From positions 1 through 21,538 of IMG/VR virus record IMGVR_UViG_3300020470_000299: a DNA stretch of 21,538 nt, one strand, 5' to 3'. The translations under genes were made by a program, and so were the position numbers. The notes beneath the pieces are model-generated. The model did no database searches and was not told the DNA's origin. It worked only from the letters and a program-made list of their open reading frames with translations. The stretch is from a virus. Numbering within the stretch: the stretch's first letter is position 1; every line of letters begins with the position of its first letter. Positions 1 through 7,802 of the stretch are shown one piece after another.

Positions 1-101
1 TCGTGTAACTCATCTATACGTTTATTAATGTCTTGTTGTCCTTCTAATATAAGTTGTAACATTTCTTTTTGAGTAAAGCCGTTGCCGTTATGGGAGGTCA
101 T
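1..101 (-). CDS. Small helical phage protein, N-terminal part (runs off left edge)
   Basis: An open frame starts at ATG 101 and continues through the left edge, giving 33 codons. It begins MTSHNGNGFTQKEMLQL and continues as a charged amphipathic helix. The ATG overlaps the last codons of the upstream 46-aa gene (GATGACCTCCCATAA), so translation is probably coupled. No strong Shine-Dalgarno is visible. Short proteins that open with a polar segment followed by a helix or coiled coil are common beside holin and endolysin genes in phages. Its place after the fibre genes would suit that, but a lysis role is only inferred. The rest lies outside the window. Confidence 0.6.
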   Translation of the reverse strand, partial: MTSHNGNGFTQKEMLQLILEGQQDINKRIDELH

Positions 102-228
102 CACCAGTCCATTCTTCAAACTCAGTGTCCCATTCATAGGTATATTGTTCGTAATTAACTAAATGTTTTATATAAGATACTATATCTCTACTACAATATC
201 CAAGAATAAATATAATTAGAAAATCCAT
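88..228 (-). CDS. 46-aa putative single-pass membrane peptide
   Basis: A short frame from ATG 228 to TAA 88-90 encodes 46 residues. Residues 2-10 (DFLIIFILG) are strongly hydrophobic, and the C-terminal half is acidic (EFEEWTGDDLP). This suits a small membrane-inserted peptide with a cytoplasmic acidic tail, although the hydrophobic run is short for a full span unless residues 11-20 take part. The frame fills the gap after the 284-aa gene and overlaps the next start codon by 14 bases, the spacing of a real phage gene. No Shine-Dalgarno precedes it. Instead a perfect extended -10 box lies 8 bases upstream, so the message may be leaderless. A holin or other lysis role is possible but cannot be shown. 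Confidence 0.55.
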   Translation of the reverse strand: MDFLIIFILGYCSRDIVSYIKHLVNYEQYTYEWDTEFEEWTGDDLP

Positions 229-235
229 AAATCGG

Positions 236-244
236 ATTATAACA
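236..244 (-). promoter_or_regulatory. Extended -10 promoter upstream of the 46-aa gene
   Basis: On the minus strand positions 244-236 read TGTTATAAT, an exact TGnTATAAT extended -10. It lies between the stop of the 284-aa gene (247) and ATG 228. No good -35 is seen at the usual distance, which extended -10 promoters tolerate. The predicted start of transcription (about 229-228) would fall on the ATG. TATAAT-like words are frequent by chance in AT-rich DNA, so confidence is limited. Confidence 0.4.
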
Positions 245-246
245 TA

Positions 247-1101
247 TTATTTTTTAAATTCTTTTCTTTGTTGAATGTATGATTTACCTCTCCACATTTC
301 ACCTTCTGAAAAAGCACGTTCTTTAAAATGTGCTTGTGCTTCAGGACTATCATATTCATATTGTTTTAAAACACTTACAGTATCTATATCTATTTCCATA
401 ATATGAAGAAAAGGGTCACCTACATTTAATTCAAATGTTTCCCAATTTTTTTCAAAATTCCAAAAAGTATTTACATTTAAAGTGCTAGTTATTCTAGTAT
501 CTACTACACCTTCAACAATATTAAATGGCCTAGTACCTGACCAAAAATCATTATGTAAATATAAACCTTTGCCTTCTTCTGCTTCAAAACGATAAGGTAA
601 ATAAAATTTATGAGAACCTTTATTAGTAGTTTCTATACCAAAATAATCAGTATCTACTTGTTCTTGTGAGTGTTCTTCACCTAAAGCTTGACCACCAGGT
701 CCTTCTATCCATATACTTTGACCAACTCTAGCTGCTTTTATGTGTATCCAAGCAGGTACTATATATCCTATTTTTAAATAATCAGATATACCTGGACAAT
801 GTTTTACGTTAGGTATAATATTTCTATCTTTTTCAAATCTTTTCCAATGTTTTTCAAAAGCTATTGACATACTTTCTGCATCTTCACAAGGTTGTACAGT
901 TTGTTTAACTGGGTCAACTATACATTTATTACAGATAAACAAATGTTCAGTTGCTCTTACAGTATTTAAAGAACCTTTTGCTAATGAACCAGTTTTATAA
1001 TTATCTGCACTTATAGTTGGATGATTACCTAGTAATTTTTTATGATATTCTTTGCTTGTAACAATATCAGGTGCATTAGGGTCTAGTTTATATACTTTCA
1101 C
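247..1101 (-). CDS. Conserved phage hypothetical protein, DUF6065-like by eye
   Basis: A 284-aa protein starting at GTG 1101, whose GTGA overlaps the stop of the upstream gene by 4 bases, so coupled translation is likely. Visible features are a CNKC pair near residues 57-60, a HCPGISDYLKIGYIVPAW block at 101-118, a RPFNIVEGVVDTR block near 191-203 and GDPFLHIMEID at 228-238. The order CP...GY.vP, then PF...GVVDT, then G.P....... near the C-terminus recalls the DUF6065 proteins of T4-like and other environmental phages, as I remember them. No biochemical role is known to me for that family. The neighbouring 219-aa protein appears related. An alternative is a fibre-associated or chaperone-like accessory protein. 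Confidence 0.7.
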   Translation of the reverse strand: MKVYKLDPNAPDIVTSKEYHKKLLGNHPTISADNYKTGSLAKGSLNTVRATEHLFICNKCIVDPVKQTVQPCEDAESMSIAFEKHWKRFEKDRNIIPNVKHCPGISDYLKIGYIVPAWIHIKAARVGQSIWIEGPGGQALGEEHSQEQVDTDYFGIETTNKGSHKFYLPYRFEAEEGKGLYLHNDFWSGTRPFNIVEGVVDTRITSTLNVNTFWNFEKNWETFELNVGDPFLHIMEIDIDTVSVLKQYEYDSPEAQAHFKERAFSEGEMWRGKSYIQQRKEFKK

Positions 1102-1757
1102 AATAGAGTATTAGGTCTTCTTTTAAGTGCTCTACTATACAAAGAACCTACATTGCTTACTAAATCAGTAATGTTGAACACTTTTAAATGTTCTTTTTCA
1201 TAAGTATCATTCCATTGTTTATAGTTTATATCTACATTTTTATTAAATTTTATATAACATATAGGCTCACCTTTTATTAATCTAACATTAATTATTTGAG
1301 TATTATCTAATTCAAAACTAAATGCAGGATGTACAGACCTTGACCATGCATAAGGTTTAAAGCCACCTCTAACAAAATTAGACCTAGGTATTGTATGTTT
1401 AGTACTGTAATCAGGAGGTAAAGTTTCAAGAAATAATTCTTTATCATCTGTAAAAAAATAATATGGATAATTAATTTGAAAGATAAGTAAATTATCATTC
1501 ATTCTTAAAGTGTTCATACTAAAAAAATTATCATCATTTATTTCACTATTTTTTAATACAAAATGGTTATATCCTATTTCTAATTCTGCATTGTAAGGTT
1601 GTATTAATGCATAAGTATCATGTGATAATTTAGTATGTGCAGGACATTTTGTTTCATGTATTGTTTTAATTAATTTAGGTTCATCAAATAACAACTCAGC
1701 ATCTGGAGTTCTTAAAGAATAATTAACGTTTATCTTTTTTGAATTTTTAAATAACAT
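1098..1757 (-). CDS. Hypothetical phage protein, apparent divergent relative of the 284-aa neighbour
   Basis: I place the start at ATG 1757, giving 219 aa that begin MLFKNSKKINVNYSL. An in-frame GTG two codons upstream (1763) lies inside the Shine-Dalgarno AAGGTGG, which is correctly spaced for the ATG. Residues 37-39 are KCP, followed by a TYALIQP stretch, and residues 163-171 read GEPICYIKF. These match, in the same order, HCP...GYIVP and GDPFLHIME in the downstream 284-aa protein, so the two are probably diverged paralogues. The rest is rich in Asn, Tyr and Phe and probably mostly beta. The gene is more A+T-rich than the capsid genes. Function unknown. It sits between fibre genes and the possible lysis genes, a common place for host-range accessory genes. 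Confidence 0.7.
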   Translation of the reverse strand: MLFKNSKKINVNYSLRTPDAELLFDEPKLIKTIHETKCPAHTKLSHDTYALIQPYNAELEIGYNHFVLKNSEINDDNFFSMNTLRMNDNLLIFQINYPYYFFTDDKELFLETLPPDYSTKHTIPRSNFVRGGFKPYAWSRSVHPAFSFELDNTQIINVRLIKGEPICYIKFNKNVDINYKQWNDTYEKEHLKVFNITDLVSNVGSLYSRALKRRPNTLL

Positions 1758-1774
1758 TTCCACCTTATATTATA

Positions 1775-2155
1775 TTACGTAAACTCTCCAAACCATTCAG
1801 AAAAATCTTGGTCTGTTACTTCATCAATAAATATTGGAACTTCCTCTATTCCTGTAATGTACCCTTGTGCTACTTGCCAATCATAAGCAGCTCTTGTATA
1901 AAAAGGCATACGATAAAACCCTAAGCTTTCAGGTAATGTTTCCATAGCATGTCCTTGCCATTCAAATTCTTGTATCCATTCAGCATCAGATTGCGGAAAT
2001 CCATTACCACCTGCATCTACACGTTTAGCATAAGTAACATAACATACAGGTTGTTTAGTTCTATCTACAAATATAGGTGTAGTTACTTCACCTTTAGTAG
2101 GATGTGTCCATGTAATAGGTTCAACATGTGCATCATCAAACATAAACCCTTCCAT
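1775..2155 (-). CDS. 126-aa hypothetical protein after the glycine-rich adhesin
   Basis: Start ATG 2155 overlaps the stop of the glycine-rich gene by one base (TAATG), with a purine-rich GGAGTAGG upstream. The protein is acidic and aromatic-rich, ending in FSEWFGEFT. Residues 35-40 (QPVCYV) faintly recall GEPICYI in the next gene. The tight coupling to the adhesin gene suggests a role in assembling or capping the fibre tip, or a small structural part. I do not recognise a family. Confidence 0.65.
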   Translation of the reverse strand: MEGFMFDDAHVEPITWTHPTKGEVTTPIFVDRTKQPVCYVTYAKRVDAGGNGFPQSDAEWIQEFEWQGHAMETLPESLGFYRMPFYTRAAYDWQVAQGYITGIEEVPIFIDEVTDQDFSEWFGEFT

Positions 2156-3048
2156 TAAACACCTACTCCTGCTATTTTAGTAAAAGAACCTGTTTCTCCT
2201 GATTGTCCAGGGTATTCAAAATAAGCTGCATTGTTAGTATTACCACCATTTTTACCACTTACATTACCTGTAATGCTTGCAGATATAGTACCACCTGCTA
2301 TTAATAATATTTTTCCTCCACCTGCACCACCACCACCGTAAGCATAAAGTTGTCCTGATGCATTACCTCCTGCACCATCTGCATTACAATTGATAGTTCC
2401 TGAACCTGTAATGTTTCCTCTAGCGGCCATTATAAATAAACCACCTGTACCGTGTCCACCATTTCCACCACCAGGGTTTCCACCGCCTCCACCTAAAGCG
2501 TAAGAACCTCCACCGTTACCAACTCCACCTTTACCACCATAACGTTGTGTTCCTCCAAAACCTCCGAATGTACCAGCATTACCTGCTCCACCAGAATAAG
2601 GAGAACCTTCATTAGGATTAGCAGATTTACCAGCATTAGGTGCACCTCCACCTTTTGCTGAGTTACCAGAAGATGTTGTGTAGTTAATACTATTACTAGA
2701 TGTTGTTGGCATCTTACTCATAAATGTAGTTAAATCAGATAATATTCCATTAGCATCAGTTGAACCATTACCAAAATCAGAAGTTGTATTATTAGCACTA
2801 CTTGTTTCTCCAGATTTAATCCAACCCCATACCCATGATGTATCGGCTGGTGTACCGCCATAACCACCACGAACTTTAATTGTTCCGTTTATAGCTGCAT
2901 CTCCATCTACAATAATTATGCATCCTCTACTGTCATTTGACATATTTAATGTATTACCTGCATCTAAAGTAAAAGAAGAATATTGTCTAAATACCATATC
3001 TCCATCATTACCATTTGCGTTAGTTACATTTAATGTATATGTTGCCAT
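2155..3048 (-). CDS. Polyglycine-rich tail fibre tip or receptor-binding adhesin candidate
   Basis: A 297-aa protein with Shine-Dalgarno TAGGAGAT before ATG 3048. Residues 1-65 are a beta-type N-terminal domain (TFTL and INGTIKVRGG-like strands). From about residue 130 to 275 the chain is dominated by glycine runs such as YGGKGGVGNGGGS, GGGGGNPGGGNGGHGTGG and GGGGAGGGK, separated by short hydrophobic strands (LFIMAARG, ILLIAGG). Alternating glycine runs and strands recall the polyglycine-II sandwich of T4-like gp38 and S16-type adhesins, which bind the receptor at the fibre tip. That fold is an inference from composition. It lies at the end of the fibre gene cluster, where such adhesins are expected, and is coupled to the 126-aa gene downstream. 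Confidence 0.75.
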   Translation of the reverse strand: MATYTLNVTNANGNDGDMVFRQYSSFTLDAGNTLNMSNDSRGCIIIVDGDAAINGTIKVRGGYGGTPADTSWVWGWIKSGETSSANNTTSDFGNGSTDANGILSDLTTFMSKMPTTSSNSINYTTSSGNSAKGGGAPNAGKSANPNEGSPYSGGAGNAGTFGGFGGTQRYGGKGGVGNGGGSYALGGGGGNPGGGNGGHGTGGLFIMAARGNITGSGTINCNADGAGGNASGQLYAYGGGGAGGGKILLIAGGTISASITGNVSGKNGGNTNNAAYFEYPGQSGETGSFTKIAGVGV

Positions 3049-3056
3049 ATTATCTC

Positions 3057-3461
3057 CTAGTCATTTTCGTTATCGTATGCACCATCAGAGCTATCACCCC
3101 AGTAGTTAGGCTCAATTGTTATTGTAAATACTCTTGGTGATTCATTTCCATTATCATCACTTGCAGTTACAGTAAACGTAGCTACAGCACTAGCTGTAAC
3201 TTGGTCTGGTGTACCACTAATTGTAGCAGTTCCATCTCCATTGTCAGCCATTGACAAACCACCTGGTAATGAACCTGAAGTTATTGCAAAGTTTTCACCG
3301 TTGCCTGCTTCGTCTGCTGCTTGTAAAGTTATATTTGCTGATTGTGAAAGTATTGTTCTACCAGGTCTAAATGTACCTAGAGCTCCTGCAGCTGTAGTCC
3401 ATACAGGACCATCTGCATCTCCTAAACTGAATGAAGCGAATTTATGTGAGCCTAGTGGCAT
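3057..3461 (-). CDS. Ig-like (He_PIG-type) fibre-associated protein
   Basis: A 134-aa protein from ATG 3461 with AGGGG upstream. Residues about 58-116 carry the signature of the putative Ig domain He_PIG: SGSLPGGLSM, then a GDGTATISGTP turn, then ATFTVTASDDNGNES and FTITI. Such domains are typical surface modules of phage fibres, decoration proteins and bacterial adhesins, and may bind carbohydrate weakly. The N-terminal 50 residues look like an attachment segment. The acidic tail (NYWGDSSDGAYDNEND) is probably flexible. With flanking genes for fibre-like and glycine-rich proteins, this is most likely part of the host-recognition apparatus. It has no signal peptide, as expected for a virion protein. 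Confidence 0.75.
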   Translation of the reverse strand: MPLGSHKFASFSLGDADGPVWTTAAGALGTFRPGRTILSQSANITLQAADEAGNGENFAITSGSLPGGLSMADNGDGTATISGTPDQVTASAVATFTVTASDDNGNESPRVFTITIEPNYWGDSSDGAYDNEND

Positions 3462-3469
3462 TATTACCC

Positions 3470-4255
3470 CTAGCTGTTTCTCATATCCTGTAGCATACTT
3501 AGATGTGGTGTTGCTGCTCCTACAAATGCAAATGTAATTATGTCTACTTTGTTTGCACCTGTTGTTACTGTATAACCTCCTGCACCGCTTGTTAAAGCAT
3601 TTGCAGCACCGCCACCATTTACAGTTGTAGATATAGCAACTGTTTTATTTGATGAAGCATGTTGTGTTATATACAACTGAAAAGTTGAAAATGTTGAAGG
3701 TACGTTTGTAAAGTTAAATACAGTTATATTTTCTGTAAGTGTAATTGTACCTACATTACCATTAGCTAAATCTATAGCTACTGCACCTGATGAGCTTGTT
3801 AATGCTTGTTTTGTTTCAGAATAATTTTGTAAACCTTTACCAGTTACTGGACTAGCTATTGTTGTAGCTACAGCTGATGTTGCATTTGTAAGTGTACCTG
3901 TAACATCTCCTGTTAAAGCTACGTCATTAATTCTATCATGTAAATCTTCAAACATTTCAGCAACTACAGCCATACGAACTACAGCACCATCATCATGTGT
4001 AGGGTCTGGTGAATGTCTACCTTCTACATCTCTAGTTACTGTTTGCATATTAGTACCAGATGATGCAGTAACTAATACCACTTCTCTTTTTGTAGTGCTA
4101 TCAGGATTAATAACTAAATAAAAAGGTGCAGCTGTTGCGGCACTACCATCATTAGTAGGAGCTGCTGATAAATCTAATTGTGTGTCTGATGCACCTACAG
4201 CACCATCCAATGTCGTTTCGAAAAAGTTACTAAAGTTTGCTAACGTATTTGTCAT
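3470..4255 (-). CDS. Tail fibre-like virion protein with N-terminal attachment motif
   Basis: A 261-aa protein starting at ATG 4255 behind a good Shine-Dalgarno (GGAGATTAA). Residues 59-97 hold a TVTRDVEGRHSPDPTHDDGA motif, like the VTRG.EGT.A..H..G segment often seen in the N-terminal virion-binding domain of phage fibres. The connector-like protein encoded at 6437-7444 has a matching segment. The remainder is rich in Thr, Ser, Val and Ala with beta repeats (VTGTLTNATSA, GNVGTITLTENITVFNFTN), typical of fibre shafts. It is one of four small-to-medium genes between the nozzle-like protein and the end of the fibre cluster. No chaperone or endosialidase domain is seen. Exact placement in the tail is inferred. 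Confidence 0.75.
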   Translation of the reverse strand: MTNTLANFSNFFETTLDGAVGASDTQLDLSAAPTNDGSAATAAPFYLVINPDSTTKREVVLVTASSGTNMQTVTRDVEGRHSPDPTHDDGAVVRMAVVAEMFEDLHDRINDVALTGDVTGTLTNATSAVATTIASPVTGKGLQNYSETKQALTSSSGAVAIDLANGNVGTITLTENITVFNFTNVPSTFSTFQLYITQHASSNKTVAISTTVNGGGAANALTSGAGGYTVTTGANKVDIITFAFVGAATPHLSMLQDMRNS

Positions 4256-4265
4256 TTAATCTCCA

Positions 4266-4451
4266 TTATGCTTGTGTTCCAGATACTACAGTTGTGTTAT
4301 TACCAAATGCAGACTGACCCATCATAGCAAGTCCTATTGTAGCAGAATATACTGTTTCTGCTAGTAAATCTAAATCTTCATCTATAGGTAAATTACCAAT
4401 AGTATCTATGCCTAGACTACCACCTTCTTTCATCATTATTAGCATTGACAT
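4266..4451 (-). CDS. 61-aa small protein between nozzle and fibre genes
   Basis: A short frame starts at ATG 4451 (MSMLIMMKEGG) with AGGA upstream in TTAGGATATAAATT. It fills the space between the beta-propeller gene and the fibre-like gene, leaving 24 and 10 bases on either side. It has an acidic middle (PIDEDLDLLAE) and a hydrophobic, alanine/methionine-rich C-terminal half without a clear transmembrane run. Position suggests a small tail part or assembly factor. No family recognised. Confidence 0.6.
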   Translation of the reverse strand: MSMLIMMKEGGSLGIDTIGNLPIDEDLDLLAETVYSATIGLAMMGQSAFGNNTTVVSGTQA

Positions 4452-4475
4452 AATTTATATCCTAACATGTTTTTT

Positions 4476-6437
4476 TTATGCACCAAATCTTATCTTACCT
4501 AATACTTCTCCACCAAATAAATGAACGCTTGTAGGTTGTGTAACTGTTTGTTGTCTAGTACCACGTACAGTTAATATTGCTGTTTGAGTTACAGAACCAC
4601 GTTCAGCATCTTCTATAATAGGATAACTAATAGATTCTACAACACCTCTGATTACTTCATTAGGATTAAATATTTCTAAAGTAACAGCATCACCCTCTAG
4701 TAATCTAAGTTCATTGTATAAAGCATCACCAAGTTCTCTAACTTTAATTGGTGTCCTACCAGGTCTTTCTACTCTATCACTAATGTTTATAGGTATTTGT
4801 GCTACTACAAGTTCTGGTCTAGCTAATGCTCTAAATTGTAATGATTTTACTTCTGGTGTATTTGTACCATCAGAATTTAAAACTAATTTACCAATAATAT
4901 ATCTTGCTACAGGTTTAATTTGTTGTTCAGTATCACCAGTACCACTTATTTGATTAATAGCTTTTTCATAATTACTACTACTTGGATTATCTAAATCTTC
5001 AAAATTATTAGTAAAAAATAATTCTACTGAAGTTTCTTCAGGTAATTCTTTTGTAGATATTTCTGCACCAACAAACTGTTTTGATTCAGCTGTATAAAAA
5101 TCTGCTGCAGATGTTATAAGATAACCTGTAGTTTCATATGTAGATGTTTCTATATATACATCAGAACCTGCTACACATATAACAAACTTACCATTACTTT
5201 GTAGTATTCCAGTTACAAAACCATTACCAGCTGTTTGCAAATCTCTAGCCAAACCACCAGTAGGTAGATAATATCGCCACAAATTTGTTTCATTATTTGC
5301 TTCTTTAATTCCTATATAAACACTATCTCTTGACACAAACATTGCTTTAGGTGTAGTATCTACAGCTGTTACCCATTCTTTTATTAATTGTCTATTAGCT
5401 AATACATAAAGATTATCTGCAGCAACTAACTCTAATTTATACAAACGTCCTACATTTCTAGATACTTCTTTAGTACCTATAAATATTATTCCTTCTGCTG
5501 CAGCTATAGAATGTACTTCTTCATAAGGTATTTTTGTTTGACCTTGATTAACAAAGACAGCACTAGATAGTTTAAATGAATATACAGTACCATCTGTGCT
5601 TGCAGCTAATACTGCAGCACCACCATCAACAACACCTGTAATACTATGTGTAGGTTCTATTTCAACTATGCTGTCTGCATCTGCTAACCATGCATTATTC
5701 CATGCATCAAATGGACTTCTTTCCCATAAATACTCTGCTGTTCCATCATTACCAGATATCCATAGCCTATTTTTTACATACCATACGCCTGTTAAACCAC
5801 CAGAACTAGATTGTGCAGTAGTTAATGTACTCCAAGAACTACCATCAAATTTAATTAATTGTGAACCAGAAGTACCATTAGCTGTAGTTAAATACAATCC
5901 ATTACCAAATGCGGCTATACCTGTAAAATTATGTGTAGCTCCAGATGTACCAGCAGCTATAGTTGACCAACTTGTTCCATTATATTTGTGAATATTTGTA
6001 GTATCAGTTACATAAATATCACCATTAGTAGTTTGTGCTATGTAATTATTTGTACCACTAAATGATTTATTTTGTGTAAGTGTTGTATAAAGTAAATGAA
6101 CATTATAAGATACTTCGTCATCTCCATGAAAAACATCTATTCCTTTACTATCCCAAAATCTTTTTGCATCATCAGGTTGTCCATCAGCTCTATGTGCTGT
6201 ATCTAATCCTTGTCCTGCACTAAAGTTATTTCTAGAATATATACGACCTAAGTTAGATGTAAAATCTTCAGGGTTTTGTTTAACATTTACATTTTGTCCT
6301 GCTTGTACATCAGATGATTGTATAGTCATAGGATTATTAGGACTTATAGCAGCACGTAATAATAATTTATCAACACGCACATCATATCCATATCTTCTTG
6401 GATTACTTATAAATTCAGTAGTAGGTATTCTTGGCAT
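4476..6437 (-). CDS. Beta-propeller tail protein, candidate tail nozzle
   Basis: A 653-aa protein whose ATG 6437 overlaps the connector gene's stop (TAATG). No clear Shine-Dalgarno is seen, so coupling is likely. Residues about 131-435 are a series of blade-like repeats, for example DIYVTDTTNIHKYNGTSWST and LYLTTANG...LIKFDGSSWSTL, then further strands ending in SDVYIETSTYE. This is the pattern of a beta-propeller. The N-terminal 130 residues and the C-terminal part (about 440-653, with RVERPGRTPIKVRELGDAL) form other domains. In short-tailed phages the nozzle (T7 gp12-like) has a propeller fold and follows the adaptor gene, as here. The nozzle call therefore rests on fold and gene order, not on recognisable sequence identity. 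A minor tail or central fibre protein is the alternative. Confidence 0.7.
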   Translation of the reverse strand: MPRIPTTEFISNPRRYGYDVRVDKLLLRAAISPNNPMTIQSSDVQAGQNVNVKQNPEDFTSNLGRIYSRNNFSAGQGLDTAHRADGQPDDAKRFWDSKGIDVFHGDDEVSYNVHLLYTTLTQNKSFSGTNNYIAQTTNGDIYVTDTTNIHKYNGTSWSTIAAGTSGATHNFTGIAAFGNGLYLTTANGTSGSQLIKFDGSSWSTLTTAQSSSGGLTGVWYVKNRLWISGNDGTAEYLWERSPFDAWNNAWLADADSIVEIEPTHSITGVVDGGAAVLAASTDGTVYSFKLSSAVFVNQGQTKIPYEEVHSIAAAEGIIFIGTKEVSRNVGRLYKLELVAADNLYVLANRQLIKEWVTAVDTTPKAMFVSRDSVYIGIKEANNETNLWRYYLPTGGLARDLQTAGNGFVTGILQSNGKFVICVAGSDVYIETSTYETTGYLITSAADFYTAESKQFVGAEISTKELPEETSVELFFTNNFEDLDNPSSSNYEKAINQISGTGDTEQQIKPVARYIIGKLVLNSDGTNTPEVKSLQFRALARPELVVAQIPINISDRVERPGRTPIKVRELGDALYNELRLLEGDAVTLEIFNPNEVIRGVVESISYPIIEDAERGSVTQTAILTVRGTRQQTVTQPTSVHLFGGEVLGKIRFGA

Positions 6438-7444
6438 TAGGTTGGATAAAGTATGCTATTAAGTTGTACTGGCTCAGGATATTTTGACCTTAAATTACTT
6501 CGAGCTTGTTGTATTAACAACTGTTGATATCTTAATAAACTTTGTCCAATGCTGTTAGAACTACCTATAGGACTTACAGACGTTTCTAATTGTTCTGTTA
6601 TATAAGAAGCGTTAAGCTTAGATATATCTTTACCAGCAATTAATTGTGCAGCTACACCAGTCATAACAATTGGTTCGTATTCTGTTTCTAATCCTACACT
6701 TGTTAAAGTAGATGCCTCTGAAGTTGGAGCTACGAATTTCTTTTTAAAAGTTACATAAACAGTATGACCTGCTGATATACCTACAAATTGTACTGCATGT
6801 ACAACATCAGGTCCTGTTGTGTATGTTTTTGTTCTTTCTGTTTGTGTATCATCTGTATATACAAATGGATTTGGAAGGTCAATCATTTCAATAGCTACAC
6901 CATTGTATTTAAGTCCTGTTTGGTCTGACCCTGCTTGCCAATCTGTATATTGTGATATAGCTTTTAATGGTGCTACTAAATGATTATAAGTATCTCCATC
7001 TGTTCCGTGTGTACCTAATAGTTTATAACCAGTACTAGAAGTAAGTTCTACAGTTTCTACAGCAAATAATGTAGGATATAAATTTTTAATTTGGTCAACT
7101 ACAGCTTCAAATACATTTTTACGAGGAAATGCAGGTGCTATTTTAATTATATCCCCTGCTGAATGTGCAGCAGCAGTAGTACCTCTTTGACCTCTTTTAA
7201 CTGTAATGGTATTTGTTGTTGCATTAAGAGCTGTTGTATACATAAGCTCTTGCCCAACTTCTACAATTGCACCAGCATCTAATGCATCTTCTTCTTCAAT
7301 TGAAAATAAATTACCATCATATGTAATTGAATCAACAGAATCATTAATACCAGAAGATAAATAAGAATATGATTCTACTTTATCTACAGGCTCTAGGTAT
7401 TCTCTATATACCCTATCAACTAGGCTGCCTATTGTGCTACTCAC
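6437..7444 (-). CDS. Head-tail connector or tail adaptor-like protein
   Basis: A 335-aa protein starting at GTG 7444 behind TAGGAGGCCTT, a strong Shine-Dalgarno. The N-terminus (GSLVDRVYREYLEPVDK) is a helix followed at residues 79-103 by TITVKRGQRGTTAAAHSAGD, a motif shared with the fibre-like protein encoded at 3470-4255. A helical middle (KNVFEAVVDQIKNLYPTLF) is followed by beta segments and a C-terminal helical part rich in Gln and Leu (YQQLLIQQARSNLRSKYPEP). Its place after capsid and small head genes and before the propeller gene matches adaptor or connector proteins of short-tailed phages. The connector role is inferred from order and domain make-up. Confidence 0.65.
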   Translation of the reverse strand: MSSTIGSLVDRVYREYLEPVDKVESYSYLSSGINDSVDSITYDGNLFSIEEEDALDAGAIVEVGQELMYTTALNATTNTITVKRGQRGTTAAAHSAGDIIKIAPAFPRKNVFEAVVDQIKNLYPTLFAVETVELTSSTGYKLLGTHGTDGDTYNHLVAPLKAISQYTDWQAGSDQTGLKYNGVAIEMIDLPNPFVYTDDTQTERTKTYTTGPDVVHAVQFVGISAGHTVYVTFKKKFVAPTSEASTLTSVGLETEYEPIVMTGVAAQLIAGKDISKLNASYITEQLETSVSPIGSSNSIGQSLLRYQQLLIQQARSNLRSKYPEPVQLNSILYPT

Positions 7445-7452
7445 AAGGCCTC

Positions 7453-7785
7453 CTAACTTTGTTTAAATATTAAATTTATTGTTCTATCGGCTGCTTCATT
7501 ACTGCCAGATGTAACTCTTAAAAACCCAGGAGAAGCAAAAGCCCAACCACTAGGGTCAACTCTTACTACATTTCCTGCTGAAACTGAGTATGATACTTCT
7601 GTTCCATCAGTTTCTACTACATCTACAAAGTTTGTACCATCAAATGAAAAATCAAATGTTACTGTAGTACCAGTCATTGCTGCTGGAAATACAATACCAG
7701 ATAGTAATAAACCATCACACTGTACAGCAGATGAGTTAGTAGCATTGTCTGAAATGTCGATTAAAACTTCTTTTTGTAATTGCAT
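7453..7785 (-). CDS. Small beta-rich head protein, possible decoration protein
   Basis: A 110-aa protein from ATG 7785 with AAGGAAGAT upstream. It is rich in alternating hydrophobic and Thr/Ser/Gly residues (TGTTVTFDFSFDGTNF, GFLRVTSGS), which suggests a compact beta-sandwich. It is the first gene after the major capsid gene and is separated from it by a terminator-like hairpin. Short beta-rich proteins in this position are often head decoration or head-completion proteins. That role is inferred from location and composition only. Confidence 0.65.
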   Translation of the reverse strand: MQLQKEVLIDISDNATNSSAVQCDGLLLSGIVFPAAMTGTTVTFDFSFDGTNFVDVVETDGTEVSYSVSAGNVVRVDPSGWAFASPGFLRVTSGSNEAADRTINLIFKQS

Positions 7786-7802
7786 ATCTTCCTTACTATA
7801 AC

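Noticed and set aside
1307-1498. Minus-strand 63-codon frame inside the 219-aa gene
   Set aside because: It is in another frame of a larger coupled gene, is made of Leu/Ile/Tyr-rich low-complexity sequence typical of AT-rich shadows, and lacks a good start signal.
2250-2640. Repeat array or CRISPR-like periodicity in the glycine-rich region
   Set aside because: The repetition comes from GGN glycine codons in one continuous reading frame. There are no equal-length spacers or conserved palindromic repeats.
3241-3537. Plus-strand open frame of 98 codons opposite the Ig-like protein gene
   Set aside because: It lies antisense to a gene with clear domain features and has no ribosome-binding site or recognisable protein. 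The same holds for plus-strand frames at 5596-5991, 8007-8339, 12386-12814, 16511-16900 and others.
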